Source: Planctomycetota bacterium
GTDB taxonomy: Bacteria; Planctomycetota; MHYJ01; JACPRB01
NCBI GenBank assembly: GCA_016209705.1
Contig: JACQVR010000084.1
Coordinates: forward strand, 1 to 52,547
Length of the DNA stretch: 52,547 nucleotides
Direction of reading: 5' to 3'
In this document: positions 1 through 7,645 of the stretch, piece after piece
How positions within the stretch are numbered: the first letter of the stretch is position 1
How the letters are laid out: every line of letters starts with the position of its first letter
Notes under the pieces: generated by a model
The model's database searches: none
What the model was told of the DNA's origin: nothing
Seen by the model: the letters and a program-made list of their open reading frames with translations, nothing else
Made by a program: the position numbers and the translations under genes

Positions 1-2
1 AC

Positions 3-1001
3 CTCGCCGCCCGGTCGGGCCTGCGCATCGATGCTTCCGCGGTCAAGCTGGAGGGCGAGACGGCGTCGCTGAAGCTGGAATCCGGCACGGCGATGCAGGC
101 GCTCGACCTCCTGTGCGCGGGACGTTCGAACCTGTCGTGGGTATGGAAGGAGGGGGGCGCGGTCAAGCTGACGTCCACCCCGCACGTGACCTATCCCAGC
201 GCCTATTCGGGCCCCTTCAAGGTCTACGTCTCCTCCATGGACGCCGTCCGCCGGACGGACTTCAAGGAAACCACGATCGCCCTGAGCCTCGGCATTTCCA
301 CGCTGCACGAGTCGCACCTGAAGCCGATGAAGGGCGTCAAATTCGAGTTCGGAAAGGGCGTCGATGACACGGGAAGCGAGCTGAGCGTCGAGACGTTCGG
401 CGCGGGCCAGGCCGGACAGGCCGCGATGCTGGCGCGGATGGCGGCCGGAATGTTCGGCGGAGGGGTGGTTCCCAACCAAGGGGCCCAAGTATTCAGCGTG
501 AAAGGGCTAGCTTCCGGCGCGAAATCGATCACGAGCCTGTCCGGAACGGTGACGTTCTATTTCCCGCTCGACTATAAGGAGATCTCGTTCGAGTCTCCCA
601 GCCGCGGCGATACGCGGGATTCCGGCGAGTTCACGTTCCGGATCGAGAAAGTGGAAAAGGACGGAATCACGTTCAGCGTTTCCACGAAAAAAAAGAACGC
701 GGCCCCCATGGACATGGAACGGCTGTTGGACTCCGATTCGGCGACGGCAATGGACGATGAGGGCACGACGCACAAGGCCGACATGCTCTCCCCCGCCGGC
801 GCGAACCAGGCGGGACAGATCATCGCGCGCTTCGGAGGCGGCGGAGGCGGATTCGGTGTCAGGCCCTCCCCCGGCATGATTTACCGAGCCACCTTTTCTT
901 CCGTGAAGGGCAAGGACATTCAGACGTTCGCGTTCCGGTTCATCGATCGCACGTTCGACAAGGCGGTCCCCTTCGAGCTGCGCGACGTGAAGTTGCCGTG
1001 A
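3..1001 (+). CDS. Unknown protein, 5' end outside window
   Basis: The frame is open from base 3 and ends at the TGA at 999-1001, so the true start lies upstream and the first internal ATG at 93 need not be used. The first visible residues (a short domain ending GTAMQALDLL) look like the small secretin-type STN fold, in which a strand pair is followed by a helix. The rest is rich in beta-strand-like alternation, with a Gly-rich run (FGGGGGGFG) near residue 255 counted from M93. No membrane segment or catalytic motif is visible. I do not recognise a family. The repeated 'short domain then beta-rich domain' plan fits a periplasmic or surface protein, which is inference. Confidence 0.6.
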   Translation, partial: LAARSGLRIDASAVKLEGETASLKLESGTAMQALDLLCAGRSNLSWVWKEGGAVKLTSTPHVTYPSAYSGPFKVYVSSMDAVRRTDFKETTIALSLGISTLHESHLKPMKGVKFEFGKGVDDTGSELSVETFGAGQAGQAAMLARMAAGMFGGGVVPNQGAQVFSVKGLASGAKSITSLSGTVTFYFPLDYKEISFESPSRGDTRDSGEFTFRIEKVEKDGITFSVSTKKKNAAPMDMERLLDSDSATAMDDEGTTHKADMLSPAGANQAGQIIARFGGGGGGFGVRPSPGMIYRATFSSVKGKDIQTFAFRFIDRTFDKAVPFELRDVKLP

Positions 1002-1005
1002 AGCG

Positions 1006-1024
1006 GCGTCCCCCAGGGGGACGC
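1006..1024. terminator. GC-rich hairpin after first gene
   Basis: GCGTCCCCC at 1006-1014 and GGGGGACGC at 1016-1024 are exact inverted copies around one base, so a stem of about eight pairs with a three-base loop can form five bases after the stop codon. There is no U tract, so it may stop RNA decay rather than end transcription by itself. Confidence 0.5.
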
Positions 1025-1302
1025 TTCGTGGATTCGAAGAAGACGGAACTGGCTTGAAAACTCCTGGTGCCCGCAGCCAATTCATAGCCGCCAACAAGCG
1101 AGAGTCAGCAAAGGCGGCCCCCAGGGCGGACCGGTATATGACGCCGCGTGAATGAACTGAGGTACCGGGGATTTTTACTGGCCCGACAGAATTCCTCCGA
1201 TCCCGCAGGGTTCGGCTATTAGAAATTGCGACACCCCGCGACCGAGCAATTTCTAAAGCGCCATGGACGGTTCGCCCCGCCGGAGCTAATATAACGGACT
1301 CG
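1025..1302. other. Gene-free stretch upstream of dxr
   Basis: With the preceding hairpin, about 300 bases separate two genes. The only clear structure is an exact 11-bp inverted repeat, TTAGAAATTGC at 1219-1229 and GCAATTTCTAA at 1246-1256, with a 16-base spacer. A TAATATAAC run at 1287-1295 could be a -10 box for dxr, eight to eleven bases before its ATG. No ORF with coding character was seen. Confidence 0.5.
1219..1256. repeat. 11-bp inverted repeat upstream of dxr
   Basis: The arms TTAGAAATTGC and GCAATTTCTAA are perfect complements around a 16-base GC-rich centre. It is AT-rich compared with its surroundings. It could be an operator, the stem of an RNA leader, or a small palindromic element. 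It resembles in style, but not in sequence, the GAAATCGCGGGAA palindromes at 31406 and 46778. Confidence 0.55.
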
Positions 1303-2463
1303 ATGAAGCGCATCGCCATCCTGGGATCGACAGGCTCCATCGGCCTGAACGCCTTGGACGTCGCCCGCCACCTTCCCGACCGATGCCGGGTCGTCGGCTT
1401 GGCGACCCGTTCGAAGGACTCGCTTCTCGGAGATCAAATCGCGGAATTCCGGCCCACGCGCGCCGCCGTCGCCGACGACGCGGCTTTCGAGCGGCTCCGG
1501 AAATCACTCAATGGTTCCCCGACGGTTCTCCACCGGGGATCGCAAGGGCTGGTGGACGTTTCAACCGCGGAGGACGCGGACGTGGTCCTGAATGCCGTAA
1601 CCGGTTCGGTCGGCCTGGAGCCGGGCCTGGCGGCTCTTCGGGCGGGGAAAACGCTGGCGCTGGCCAACAAGGAGTCCCTGGTCATGGCCGGTCCGCTCCT
1701 TTTGGAAGCGGCGCGCGCCGGACACGCATCCATCCTGCCGATCGACAGCGAACCCAGCGCGATTTTCCAGGCCATGGCTTCCGGGCGGAACGAGGAAGTG
1801 CGGCGCGTGATCCTCACCGCTTCGGGAGGGCCGTTCCGCACGACGCCCCGCGACCACCTCCCCGGCGTCACGCCGGAGGAGGCGCTGAAGCATCCCACGT
1901 GGACGATGGGAAGCAAGATCACGATCGATTCCGCCACCCTCATGAACAAGGCCCTGGAAATCATCGAGGCGCGCTGGCTGTTCGGTCTGGCGCCAGATCG
2001 GATCGAGGTCGTCGTGCATCCGCAATCCATCGTCCATTCTCTGGTCGAATTTCGCGACGGCTCCGTGATCGCGCAACTGGGAGTTCCGGACATGCGCGTG
2101 CCGATCCAGTACGCGCTCACGTATCCGGACCGGCTGGAGGGACGCGCGGCCCGGCTCAACTTGCTCGATGTCCGCTCCCTGACGTTCGAGGCCGTGGATC
2201 TCGAAGCCTTCCCGGCGATCCAACTGGGATATCGCGCGGCGAGCATGGGCGGCACGATGGGCGCCGTTCTCAACGCCGCGAACGAGGTGGCGGTCGAACT
2301 CTTCCTGGCTCGCCGGATCCCCTTCCCCCGCATCGCCACGCTGGTGCGGGAGACCATGGACCGGCACGCGATCGTCGCGACGCCCACGCTCGAGGAGATT
2401 CGGGCGGCGGACGCGTGGGCGCGGGCCGAGGCGCGGGGCGCGGCGGAATCACGGCCCGCATGA
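1303..2463 (+). CDS. dxr: 1-deoxy-D-xylulose 5-phosphate reductoisomerase
   Basis: This enzyme converts DXP to 2-C-methyl-erythritol 4-phosphate with NADPH, the committed step of the MEP isoprenoid pathway. The 386-residue length is normal. The NADPH loop GSTGSIG is at residues 8-14, NKESLVMAG follows near 122-130, and the metal ligands lie in PIDSE (D148, E150). TASGGPF, the MGSKITIDSATLMNKALE block and the C-terminal GTMGAVLNAANE segment are intact. The residue after DSE is Pro151 where nearly all family members have His (H153 in E. coli numbering). The start is the ATG just after a TAATATAAC box. It is followed 61 bases later by rseP, a common pairing. Confidence 0.96.
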   Translation: MKRIAILGSTGSIGLNALDVARHLPDRCRVVGLATRSKDSLLGDQIAEFRPTRAAVADDAAFERLRKSLNGSPTVLHRGSQGLVDVSTAEDADVVLNAVTGSVGLEPGLAALRAGKTLALANKESLVMAGPLLLEAARAGHASILPIDSEPSAIFQAMASGRNEEVRRVILTASGGPFRTTPRDHLPGVTPEEALKHPTWTMGSKITIDSATLMNKALEIIEARWLFGLAPDRIEVVVHPQSIVHSLVEFRDGSVIAQLGVPDMRVPIQYALTYPDRLEGRAARLNLLDVRSLTFEAVDLEAFPAIQLGYRAASMGGTMGAVLNAANEVAVELFLARRIPFPRIATLVRETMDRHAIVATPTLEEIRAADAWARAEARGAAESRPA

Positions 2464-2524
2464 CGCGGGCGCCTCCCGGGGGCGGAATTCAATTTTTGCG
2501 GAAGAGACTTTTTACAGGCGGCTC

Positions 2525-4333
2525 ATGCTCGACGTGCTCCGATCGATCCTGACGGCGGCCGAAATCATTCTCGGCCTGGGCATCCTCATCTTCATCCATG
2601 AACTGGGCCACTTCATCATGGCCAAGCGGCACGGAGTCCGTGTCGAGGCCTTCTCCCTGGGCATGGGATGGATCCTGTGGAGGCGCCGCTGGGGAGAGAC
2701 GGAATATCGGATCTCCGCCATACCGCTCGGCGGCTACGTGAAGATGTCCGGAGAGAACATCGGGGAGATCCGAACCGGCGCGGAGTACGAATTGACGAGC
2801 AAGCCCGCCTGGGCGCGCTTCCAGATCTTCGCCGCGGGCGCGATCATGAACCTGCTGATCGCGTTTCCGATCGCGACGGCCGCGTTCTTGTGCGGCATGT
2901 ACGTGTTCTCCCCGATCGTGGCGCAGCCTTCCGGACCCGACGCCACGGCGGGCATGAGACCGGGAGACGTCGTCGTCGAAGTCAACGGGAAGCCGATCAC
3001 GAGCCTCGATCAATACCGGAAAGAGCTCGTACGGGAGACCAAAGGATCCGTCGTGCCGGTCACGGTTCGCCGGAACGGAACGTTGATCGACGTGAACGTC
3101 GTCGCCAGCGGCTCCGAACGGCACGCCTCGACGCGGCCGCCGATCACCACCTTGGGGAAAATACGTTCGGGCAGCCCCGCGGCGAAGGCGGGTCTCCGGA
3201 ATCACGATGAAATTCTGGAAGTCAACGGCCAACGCGTCCTGTTTTACCGGGTCCTACAGGAGACGCTCCGCGGGTTGGGCGGCCAGACCGTTCACCTGAA
3301 GGTCCATAACCGAGCCGATCCGCCCGATGCCGTCCGCGAGATCACCATCGAGCTGCCCGGAAATACCGAGCGCGTGATTCCGGAGGATCATCGGCTCGAG
3401 GAATTCGCCATCCGGGAGGTCCTTCCCTTTTCGCCCGCCGCCGATGCCGGCCTCCGCAAGGGAGACGACCTCAGGAAGATCGGAGACGTCACGATTCGCT
3501 CGTACCAGGACGTGCGCGACGCGATCGAGGACAAGGGCGGCGTTCCCCTGCGGGTGGAATTCGAGCGGGAAGGGAAAACGGAAGTCACCACGCTCACTCC
3601 CGGATTCGGCGATCACGGCAAAGGTCATCTGGGCATCCTGCCCCAGAAGACAAAACGGATCGTCCATGTGGCCGAAGACAGTTATTACTATGAAGCGGGC
3701 CTCCGCAGCGGCGACCTGCTCGTCCAGGTGGACGGAACGCACGGCGATGTCGGCGTGATGGACTTCGAAAGGGGCCGCACGGGGACCGTGAAGATCGAAG
3801 TCCAGCGGGGAAAAGAACTCATTCCCATCACCCTCGTCGGCGAAGAGCGGACCGTCGCCGATTTCGAAGCGGCGGGTTTCCAGACCCTGAACGGCATTCT
3901 GGGTTTCGGCCCGAACATGGTCGAACAGCGCTGGGGCCTGGGCGAGGCGGTGAAGGACGGCCTCCGCGAGCCGGTCGACATCGGACTGCTCACTTTCCAG
4001 CTCCTGGCCAAGCTGTTCACGCGGGAGGAGAAGGCCACGGGATTGGCGGGACCCGTGGGCATCTTCCAGGTTTCCTGGGACAAGGCTTCGACGGGATTCG
4101 GCAACTTCCTGTGGCTGCTCATGCTGATCACGGTGAACCTGGGTATCTTCAATCTCCTGCCGATCCCGGTGCTCGACGGGGGACACATCCTCCTCTTGGG
4201 CATCGAGCGGCTCCGGGGCACGCCTCCGAGCCCGCGGTTCGTCGAGCGCTTCCAGCTCATGGGCTTGCTCTTCCTTCTGTGCCTGATCGTCTTCGTGACC
4301 TACAACGATCTCGGCCGTCTTTTTCGGTGGTGA
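2525..4333 (+). CDS. rseP: RseP-type site-2 protease with four PDZ domains
   Basis: This is an intramembrane zinc metalloprotease that cleaves anti-sigma factors and other membrane substrates. The first helix carries HELGH at residues 25-29 and the last helices carry NLLPIPVLDGGH (metal Asp near 551), so the active site is complete. At 602 residues it is about 150 longer than E. coli RseP. The extra length is explained by four successive PDZ-like units, whose carboxylate-loop cores I place at AGMRPGD, AGLRNHD, AGLRKGD and AGLRSGD. E. coli has two. The gene follows dxr closely and is one base ahead of a small conserved-looking gene, so all three are probably cotranscribed. Two divergent sigma/anti-sigma modules lie 18-21 kb away and could be client pathways, which is inference. 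Confidence 0.95.
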   Translation: MLDVLRSILTAAEIILGLGILIFIHELGHFIMAKRHGVRVEAFSLGMGWILWRRRWGETEYRISAIPLGGYVKMSGENIGEIRTGAEYELTSKPAWARFQIFAAGAIMNLLIAFPIATAAFLCGMYVFSPIVAQPSGPDATAGMRPGDVVVEVNGKPITSLDQYRKELVRETKGSVVPVTVRRNGTLIDVNVVASGSERHASTRPPITTLGKIRSGSPAAKAGLRNHDEILEVNGQRVLFYRVLQETLRGLGGQTVHLKVHNRADPPDAVREITIELPGNTERVIPEDHRLEEFAIREVLPFSPAADAGLRKGDDLRKIGDVTIRSYQDVRDAIEDKGGVPLRVEFEREGKTEVTTLTPGFGDHGKGHLGILPQKTKRIVHVAEDSYYYEAGLRSGDLLVQVDGTHGDVGVMDFERGRTGTVKIEVQRGKELIPITLVGEERTVADFEAAGFQTLNGILGFGPNMVEQRWGLGEAVKDGLREPVDIGLLTFQLLAKLFTREEKATGLAGPVGIFQVSWDKASTGFGNFLWLLMLITVNLGIFNLLPIPVLDGGHILLLGIERLRGTPPSPRFVERFQLMGLLFLLCLIVFVTYNDLGRLFRW

Positions 4334-4334
4334 C

Positions 4335-4610
4335 GTGGATACCGCGGCGTGGGGGGAATGGATCGAGCAGGAAGTCGTGGTGGACACCGATTCCGCCTAC
4401 GTCTATCTGGGGACTCTGGCCGAAGTGAAGGACCATTTCGTGCGCCTCACCAACGTCGACGTCCACGATCGCGGCGAAGGCGCTTCGACGAAGGAAAAAT
4501 ACATCATGGACGCGAAGCGATTCGGCATCAAGCCCAACCGCAAGGAAGTCTCCATCCGCAAGTCCACCATCGTGAGCCTGTCGAGGCTGGAAGACATTTT
4601 GGTTTACTGA
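4335..4610 (+). CDS. Small cytoplasmic protein, Sm-like fold suspected
   Basis: This 91-residue protein starts with GTG one base after the rseP stop. The sequence alternates short strands: VVVDTDSAYVYLGTLAEV, then DHFVRLTNVDVHD, then EKYIMDAKRFGI, then a final KSTIVSLSRLEDILVY. That spacing of strands (bind, bend, charged ..DVHD, return) is like an Sm or LSm-type barrel that might bind RNA or a partner protein. I recall similar small proteins next to rseP or elsewhere in Planctomycetes-type genomes but cannot verify it. There is no signal peptide and no membrane segment. The tight spacing argues for translation coupled to rseP. Confidence 0.7.
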   Translation: MDTAAWGEWIEQEVVVDTDSAYVYLGTLAEVKDHFVRLTNVDVHDRGEGASTKEKYIMDAKRFGIKPNRKEVSIRKSTIVSLSRLEDILVY

Positions 4611-4615
4611 AAGCC

Positions 4616-4643
4616 GTCAGCCATCAGCGATCAGCGATCAGCC
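4616..4643 (+). repeat. Heptad array, left arm of S23-remnant cassette
   Basis: Four 7-base units of the form ATCAGCG or ATCAGCC stand in tandem directly after the preceding stop codon. Read on the other strand they match the arm at 4833-4865 (both contain repeated ATCAGC), so the two arms are inverted with respect to each other and the four-helix-bundle remnant lies between them. Confidence 0.7.
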
Positions 4644-4653
4644 AGAAACAGCC

Positions 4654-4854
4654 GTGCAAGACTTCAAGCGACTCAAAGTGAGGTTTCTTCAAATGTCCAT
4701 GGGGTCCGCCAGCGAGTTGGAATATTACTTTCTTCTCGCTCACGAATTGGGCTATTTGAAGAATTTGGATTTCACCTCGCTGTCCGACGACGTGGCAGAA
4801 ATGAAACGCATGCTCGCATCTCTGATCGTTCGGCTGAAAGCTGACAGCTTATAG
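4654..4854 (+). pseudogene. Four-helix-bundle (S23/IVP-type) protein, internally deleted
   Basis: Only 66 codons remain from a family normally near 115-125 residues. The N-terminus QDFKRLKV matches the usual opening (DFxxLKVW), and the rest, from RFLQMSMGSASELEYYF through LAHELGYL to KMLASLI-like residues, matches the last two helices. The roughly 50 residues that should lie between, covering helix 2 and the SIPSNIAEG-type motif, are missing without a frame break. The family is named for proteins encoded in 23S rRNA intervening sequences, and its relatives include Avd of diversity-generating retroelements. Here no rRNA is near. The last codons run into a heptad array. It is probably non-functional, although a short expressed product cannot be excluded. 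Confidence 0.7.
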
Positions 4855-4865
4855 CTGATAGCTCT
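4833..4865 (+). repeat. Heptad array, right arm of S23-remnant cassette
   Basis: The bottom strand reads as successive 7-base units AGCTATC, AGCTATA, AGCTGTC and AGCTTTC. The array overlaps the last codons of the four-helix-bundle remnant and ends three bases before the next start codon. The same unit (AGCTATA) forms the array at 12846-12880. Confidence 0.7.
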
Positions 4866-4867
4866 CA

Positions 4868-5761
4868 ATGAATAAAGCTCTTGGTCTTCTCAAACTCACT
4901 CGCTTCCCCCTCGTCTTCACCGCCGTCGCCGACAGCGCCGCGGGATTCTTCCTGACCCGAGGTGTCGAGGCGCCGTACCGCTGGGGCCCGCTCAGCCTGC
5001 TGGCCGTCGTCTCCGCGTGCCTTTACGCCGCCGGAATGGTCTACAACGATTTGGCCGACCGGGTGCAGGACAAGGTGCTGCATCCCGAACGACCTCTGCC
5101 TTCGAAGCAGGTGACGCCCCAAGCGGCCCAACGATTCGGACGCATCCTCCTCCTGATCGCCATCAGCGGAGCCTGCGTGCTGGGCCTGTGGGCGGCGCTG
5201 TGGACGCTGTGCCTCATCGTCCTCATCCTCGGATATACCTACCTGGCCAAGCACGTGCGCGGGGCGGGACCTTCGACGATGGCGTCGGTGCGCGGACTCA
5301 ACCTGGGGCTGGGAGCGTTCGGGGCCCTGTTCATAGCTCCGGGAGCGACCGTCCCGCCGGATTTCCGGATGTTCCCCTGGCCGGCCATGGCGACGCTTGG
5401 CATCTACGTGTTCTTGCTCACGCTCCTGTCGACCCACGAGGAAGGAAATCCGCGCCCCCAGCGCGTCGCATGGCTGGGGGCCGGCATGGCGGCGACCCCG
5501 GCGGTCGGGCTGGTCCTCTTCCGGCCCTGGTGGAACCTCGCCTCCCTGGCGCCGGCGCTTTTCGTCGCCCCCTGGCTCGCCGCCGCCGCCATGCGTCCCG
5601 ATCGGGAACACATCATGAGGGCGGTGCGCTGGGGCGTGCTGGCAATCATTCTGATCGATGCGTCGCTGGTCGCGGGGTCGGGACGATGGAAAGAAAGCGT
5701 GGCCATCGCGGTGCTTCTGGCGCCGGCACTGGCGCTCCTGCCCCTGTTTCGGAGACTGTAA
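4868..5761 (+). CDS. UbiA-family prenyltransferase
   Basis: This integral membrane enzyme of 297 residues has about eight hydrophobic helices. The first Asp-rich motif is YNDLADRVQD (N60, D61, D64, D68), followed by HPERPLPS, which is typical for the Mg-prenyl diphosphate site. The second motif position reads LSTHEEGNPRPQR rather than the usual DxxGD, a form seen in UbiA-like proteins whose acceptor is unknown. The substrate therefore cannot be named: a quinone, haem or sugar-linked prenylation is possible. A menaquinone (futalosine) enzyme is encoded 40 kb away. The start ATG lies inside the tail of a heptad array. It converges on the cyclase gene across a heptad hairpin. Confidence 0.85.
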   Translation: MNKALGLLKLTRFPLVFTAVADSAAGFFLTRGVEAPYRWGPLSLLAVVSACLYAAGMVYNDLADRVQDKVLHPERPLPSKQVTPQAAQRFGRILLLIAISGACVLGLWAALWTLCLIVLILGYTYLAKHVRGAGPSTMASVRGLNLGLGAFGALFIAPGATVPPDFRMFPWPAMATLGIYVFLLTLLSTHEEGNPRPQRVAWLGAGMAATPAVGLVLFRPWWNLASLAPALFVAPWLAAAAMRPDREHIMRAVRWGVLAIILIDASLVAGSGRWKESVAIAVLLAPALALLPLFRRL

Positions 5762-5766
5762 AGCTC

Positions 5767-5830
5767 GTTGACCGTAAACCGTTGACCGTCAACCCGTGCA
5801 TCGGTCAACGGTCGGCGATCGACGGTCAAC
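5767..5830. repeat. 28-8-28 heptad hairpin between convergent genes
   Basis: Four 7-base units related to GTTGACC (5767-5794) are followed by an 8-base loop (5795-5802) and four units related to GGTCAAC (5803-5830). The outermost units are exact complements and the inner ones partly match. It fills the whole gap between two convergent genes, so it probably also acts as a bidirectional transcription end. Confidence 0.75.
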
Positions 5831-5833
5831 GAA

Positions 5834-7462
5834 TCAGGGGATCACCTCGTACGCCCGCACCACTTTCTCGCGGCCTCGGATGGTCGTCTCGCCCATTTCC
5901 TTCACGCGCAAGTGACCCTTGATCTTGGAATACGTGGTCTCCCCGATGATGATGCGGTTCGTGAGGGGCGTCAACTTGCACAGGCGCGACGCGACGTTGA
6001 CCGTGTCGCCGAGCACCGTGTACTCCATGCGGGTGGGCGTTCCGACGTTGCCGGCGACGGCGGGCCCCGAGTTGATGCCGATGCGAACGCTGAACGTGCG
6101 GTCGGGATGCTCGCGGTTATGGCGCTCCAGCTCTTTCAGGAGCTTGATGGCCGACTTGACCGCGTTCAGCGCGTGGTCGGGCTGATCCAGAGGCGCGTTG
6201 TAGATCGCCATCACCTCATCGCCGATGAACTTGTTGACGCTTCCCTTGTGTTCGAAGATCGCATCCGTGGCCATGAGGAAGAATTCGTTGAGGATCTCCG
6301 CCACCTTCTTCGGGCCGACCGCCTCCGCGAGCTTCGTGGACCCTTCCACATCCGCGAACACGACGCTGACTTCGCGCTCGATCACTTCCAATCCGATGTC
6401 GCCGCCGCGCGACAAATATACCTCGACGACGTCGGGCGACAGGTATTTGGCCAGGTTGGCCCGCCGAACCTCCTCGCGACGCAACCGTTCGTTGAGCTCC
6501 TCCTGACGGATGCGGGCCGCGATCAGGTTGGCGATCCCCGTCAGCAGGTCCAGGTCGTCCTTCGTGAACGCGTACGTGAGGGCGAGGTTGTCCAGATAGA
6601 TCGCCCCGTAGACGTTCTTCTCTTCCCACAACGGAACGCAGAGCGCGGAGCGAATGTTGAACTGCACGATGGACTGCCCCTGCATGAACCGGGGATCCTG
6701 CCGGGCGTCGCTCGTGATGATGGAGACCTTCTCGCTGACGACCTGGTGGATGATGGTGCCGGAGAGCGCCAGATGATCGGCCGAGATGATTCCCTGCCCC
6801 TGCTGGTACGCGAGGCGCGGAACCAGGTTCCGGTGCGCGTCGAACAGCAACATGGCGCCGCGATCGGCGTTGATGACGTCGAAGATGAGCTTCATCGACG
6901 TGGCCAGCATTTCGTCGATCTTCTCCACCTTCTTGATTTCCTCGCCGACCGTGAACAGGATGAAGAACATCTTGCTGTCCTTGGCGGCCTTGTCCTTGTC
7001 CGCCACATCCCGCCGGACGTCGCGCAGGGAAAGCCCCTGAGAGAGCTTGCTGGAAAGATTGATGGAATAGCTCTCGGCGATGTCGTCCACGTGCTGGACG
7101 ATATACCGGCCGCCGGCCAGCGGATCTGCGGCGGGCGCGCCGGGCTCGGGCCGCGACGGCGGCGTCAGGCCGCCCAACGCGTCGTCCGCGAAGGTGATCT
7201 CGGTATTCCCGATGCGGATAACGTCTCCGTCTTCGAGCATCTTCATCTCGACCTTCGCGCGGTTGACGAACGTGCCGTTCGAGGAGCCCAGATCGTACAG
7301 CACGTACCGTTCGCCTTTGCGGACGATCGAGCTGTGGCGGCGGGAGATCAGCGAATCCTTCACTTCAAGATCGTTTTCCGGAGTGCGGCCGATGCTGAAG
7401 GTCTCCTTGGCGAGCGGCCATTCACGCCCGGTACCGCCGGATTTGACGATGAGCTTGGGCAC
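5834..7462 (-). CDS. FHA-GAF class III adenylate cyclase
   Basis: From the GTG at 7462 (preceded by GGAGAGG) the product has 542 residues. Residues 1-95 form an FHA phosphothreonine-binding domain (SIGRTPENDLEV, SRRHSSI, LGSSNGTFVN). Residues from about 165 to 320 form a GAF sensor domain, and residues 360-542 a class III nucleotide cyclase. The metal Asp residues are D371 (FADVEGST) and D415 (FIGDEVMA). Lys411 and Asp486 in LGDTVN give ATP rather than GTP specificity, and N489/R493 are the transition-state pair, so it should be active. No transmembrane segment is visible. A longer reading from 7558 is unlikely because that TTG is part of the -35 box of a good promoter. Confidence 0.92.
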   Translation of the reverse strand: MPKLIVKSGGTGREWPLAKETFSIGRTPENDLEVKDSLISRRHSSIVRKGERYVLYDLGSSNGTFVNRAKVEMKMLEDGDVIRIGNTEITFADDALGGLTPPSRPEPGAPAADPLAGGRYIVQHVDDIAESYSINLSSKLSQGLSLRDVRRDVADKDKAAKDSKMFFILFTVGEEIKKVEKIDEMLATSMKLIFDVINADRGAMLLFDAHRNLVPRLAYQQGQGIISADHLALSGTIIHQVVSEKVSIITSDARQDPRFMQGQSIVQFNIRSALCVPLWEEKNVYGAIYLDNLALTYAFTKDDLDLLTGIANLIAARIRQEELNERLRREEVRRANLAKYLSPDVVEVYLSRGGDIGLEVIEREVSVVFADVEGSTKLAEAVGPKKVAEILNEFFLMATDAIFEHKGSVNKFIGDEVMAIYNAPLDQPDHALNAVKSAIKLLKELERHNREHPDRTFSVRIGINSGPAVAGNVGTPTRMEYTVLGDTVNVASRLCKLTPLTNRIIIGETTYSKIKGHLRVKEMGETTIRGREKVVRAYEVIP

Positions 7463-7528
7463 GTCGGCCTCTCCGCGTCCGCGAGCCTCCGGTGAATCGA
7501 GGGGAGGCAAAAGCGGGTGGACCTTCGC

Positions 7529-7558
7529 ATGATACTGCGGTCCGTTCCGCAGGGTCAA
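7529..7558 (-). promoter_or_regulatory. Cyclase promoter with palindromic spacer
   Basis: On the minus strand TTGACC (7558-7553) and TATCAT (7534-7529) are 18 bases apart, a near-consensus housekeeping promoter. The whole 18-base spacer (7535-7552) is an inverted repeat, CTGCGG and CCGCAG around six bases. A repressor or MerR-like regulator could bind there. Confidence 0.55.
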
Positions 7559-7573
7559 GGAGGCCGAAAGCGG

Positions 7574-7601
7574 TTGACGGGCGCCCGCCGCCCCTTAAGA
7601 T
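7574..7601 (+). promoter_or_regulatory. Promoter of the peptide importer
   Basis: TTGACG at 7574-7579 and TAAGAT at 7596-7601 are separated by 16 bases, and the lipoprotein ATG is 44 bases further on. The -35 box is only 15 bases from that of the divergent cyclase promoter, so one bound regulator could affect both. Confidence 0.55.
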
Positions 7602-7645
7602 GATCCACGTCACGCGTTCCGGCCCTTTCGACCGGAAGAACGTCT

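Noticed and set aside
5912..7495. A 527-codon frame opposite the cyclase gene
   Set aside because: The minus-strand product has complete FHA, GAF and cyclase motifs. The plus-strand translation is Arg/Asp/Val-rich with no recognisable domain.
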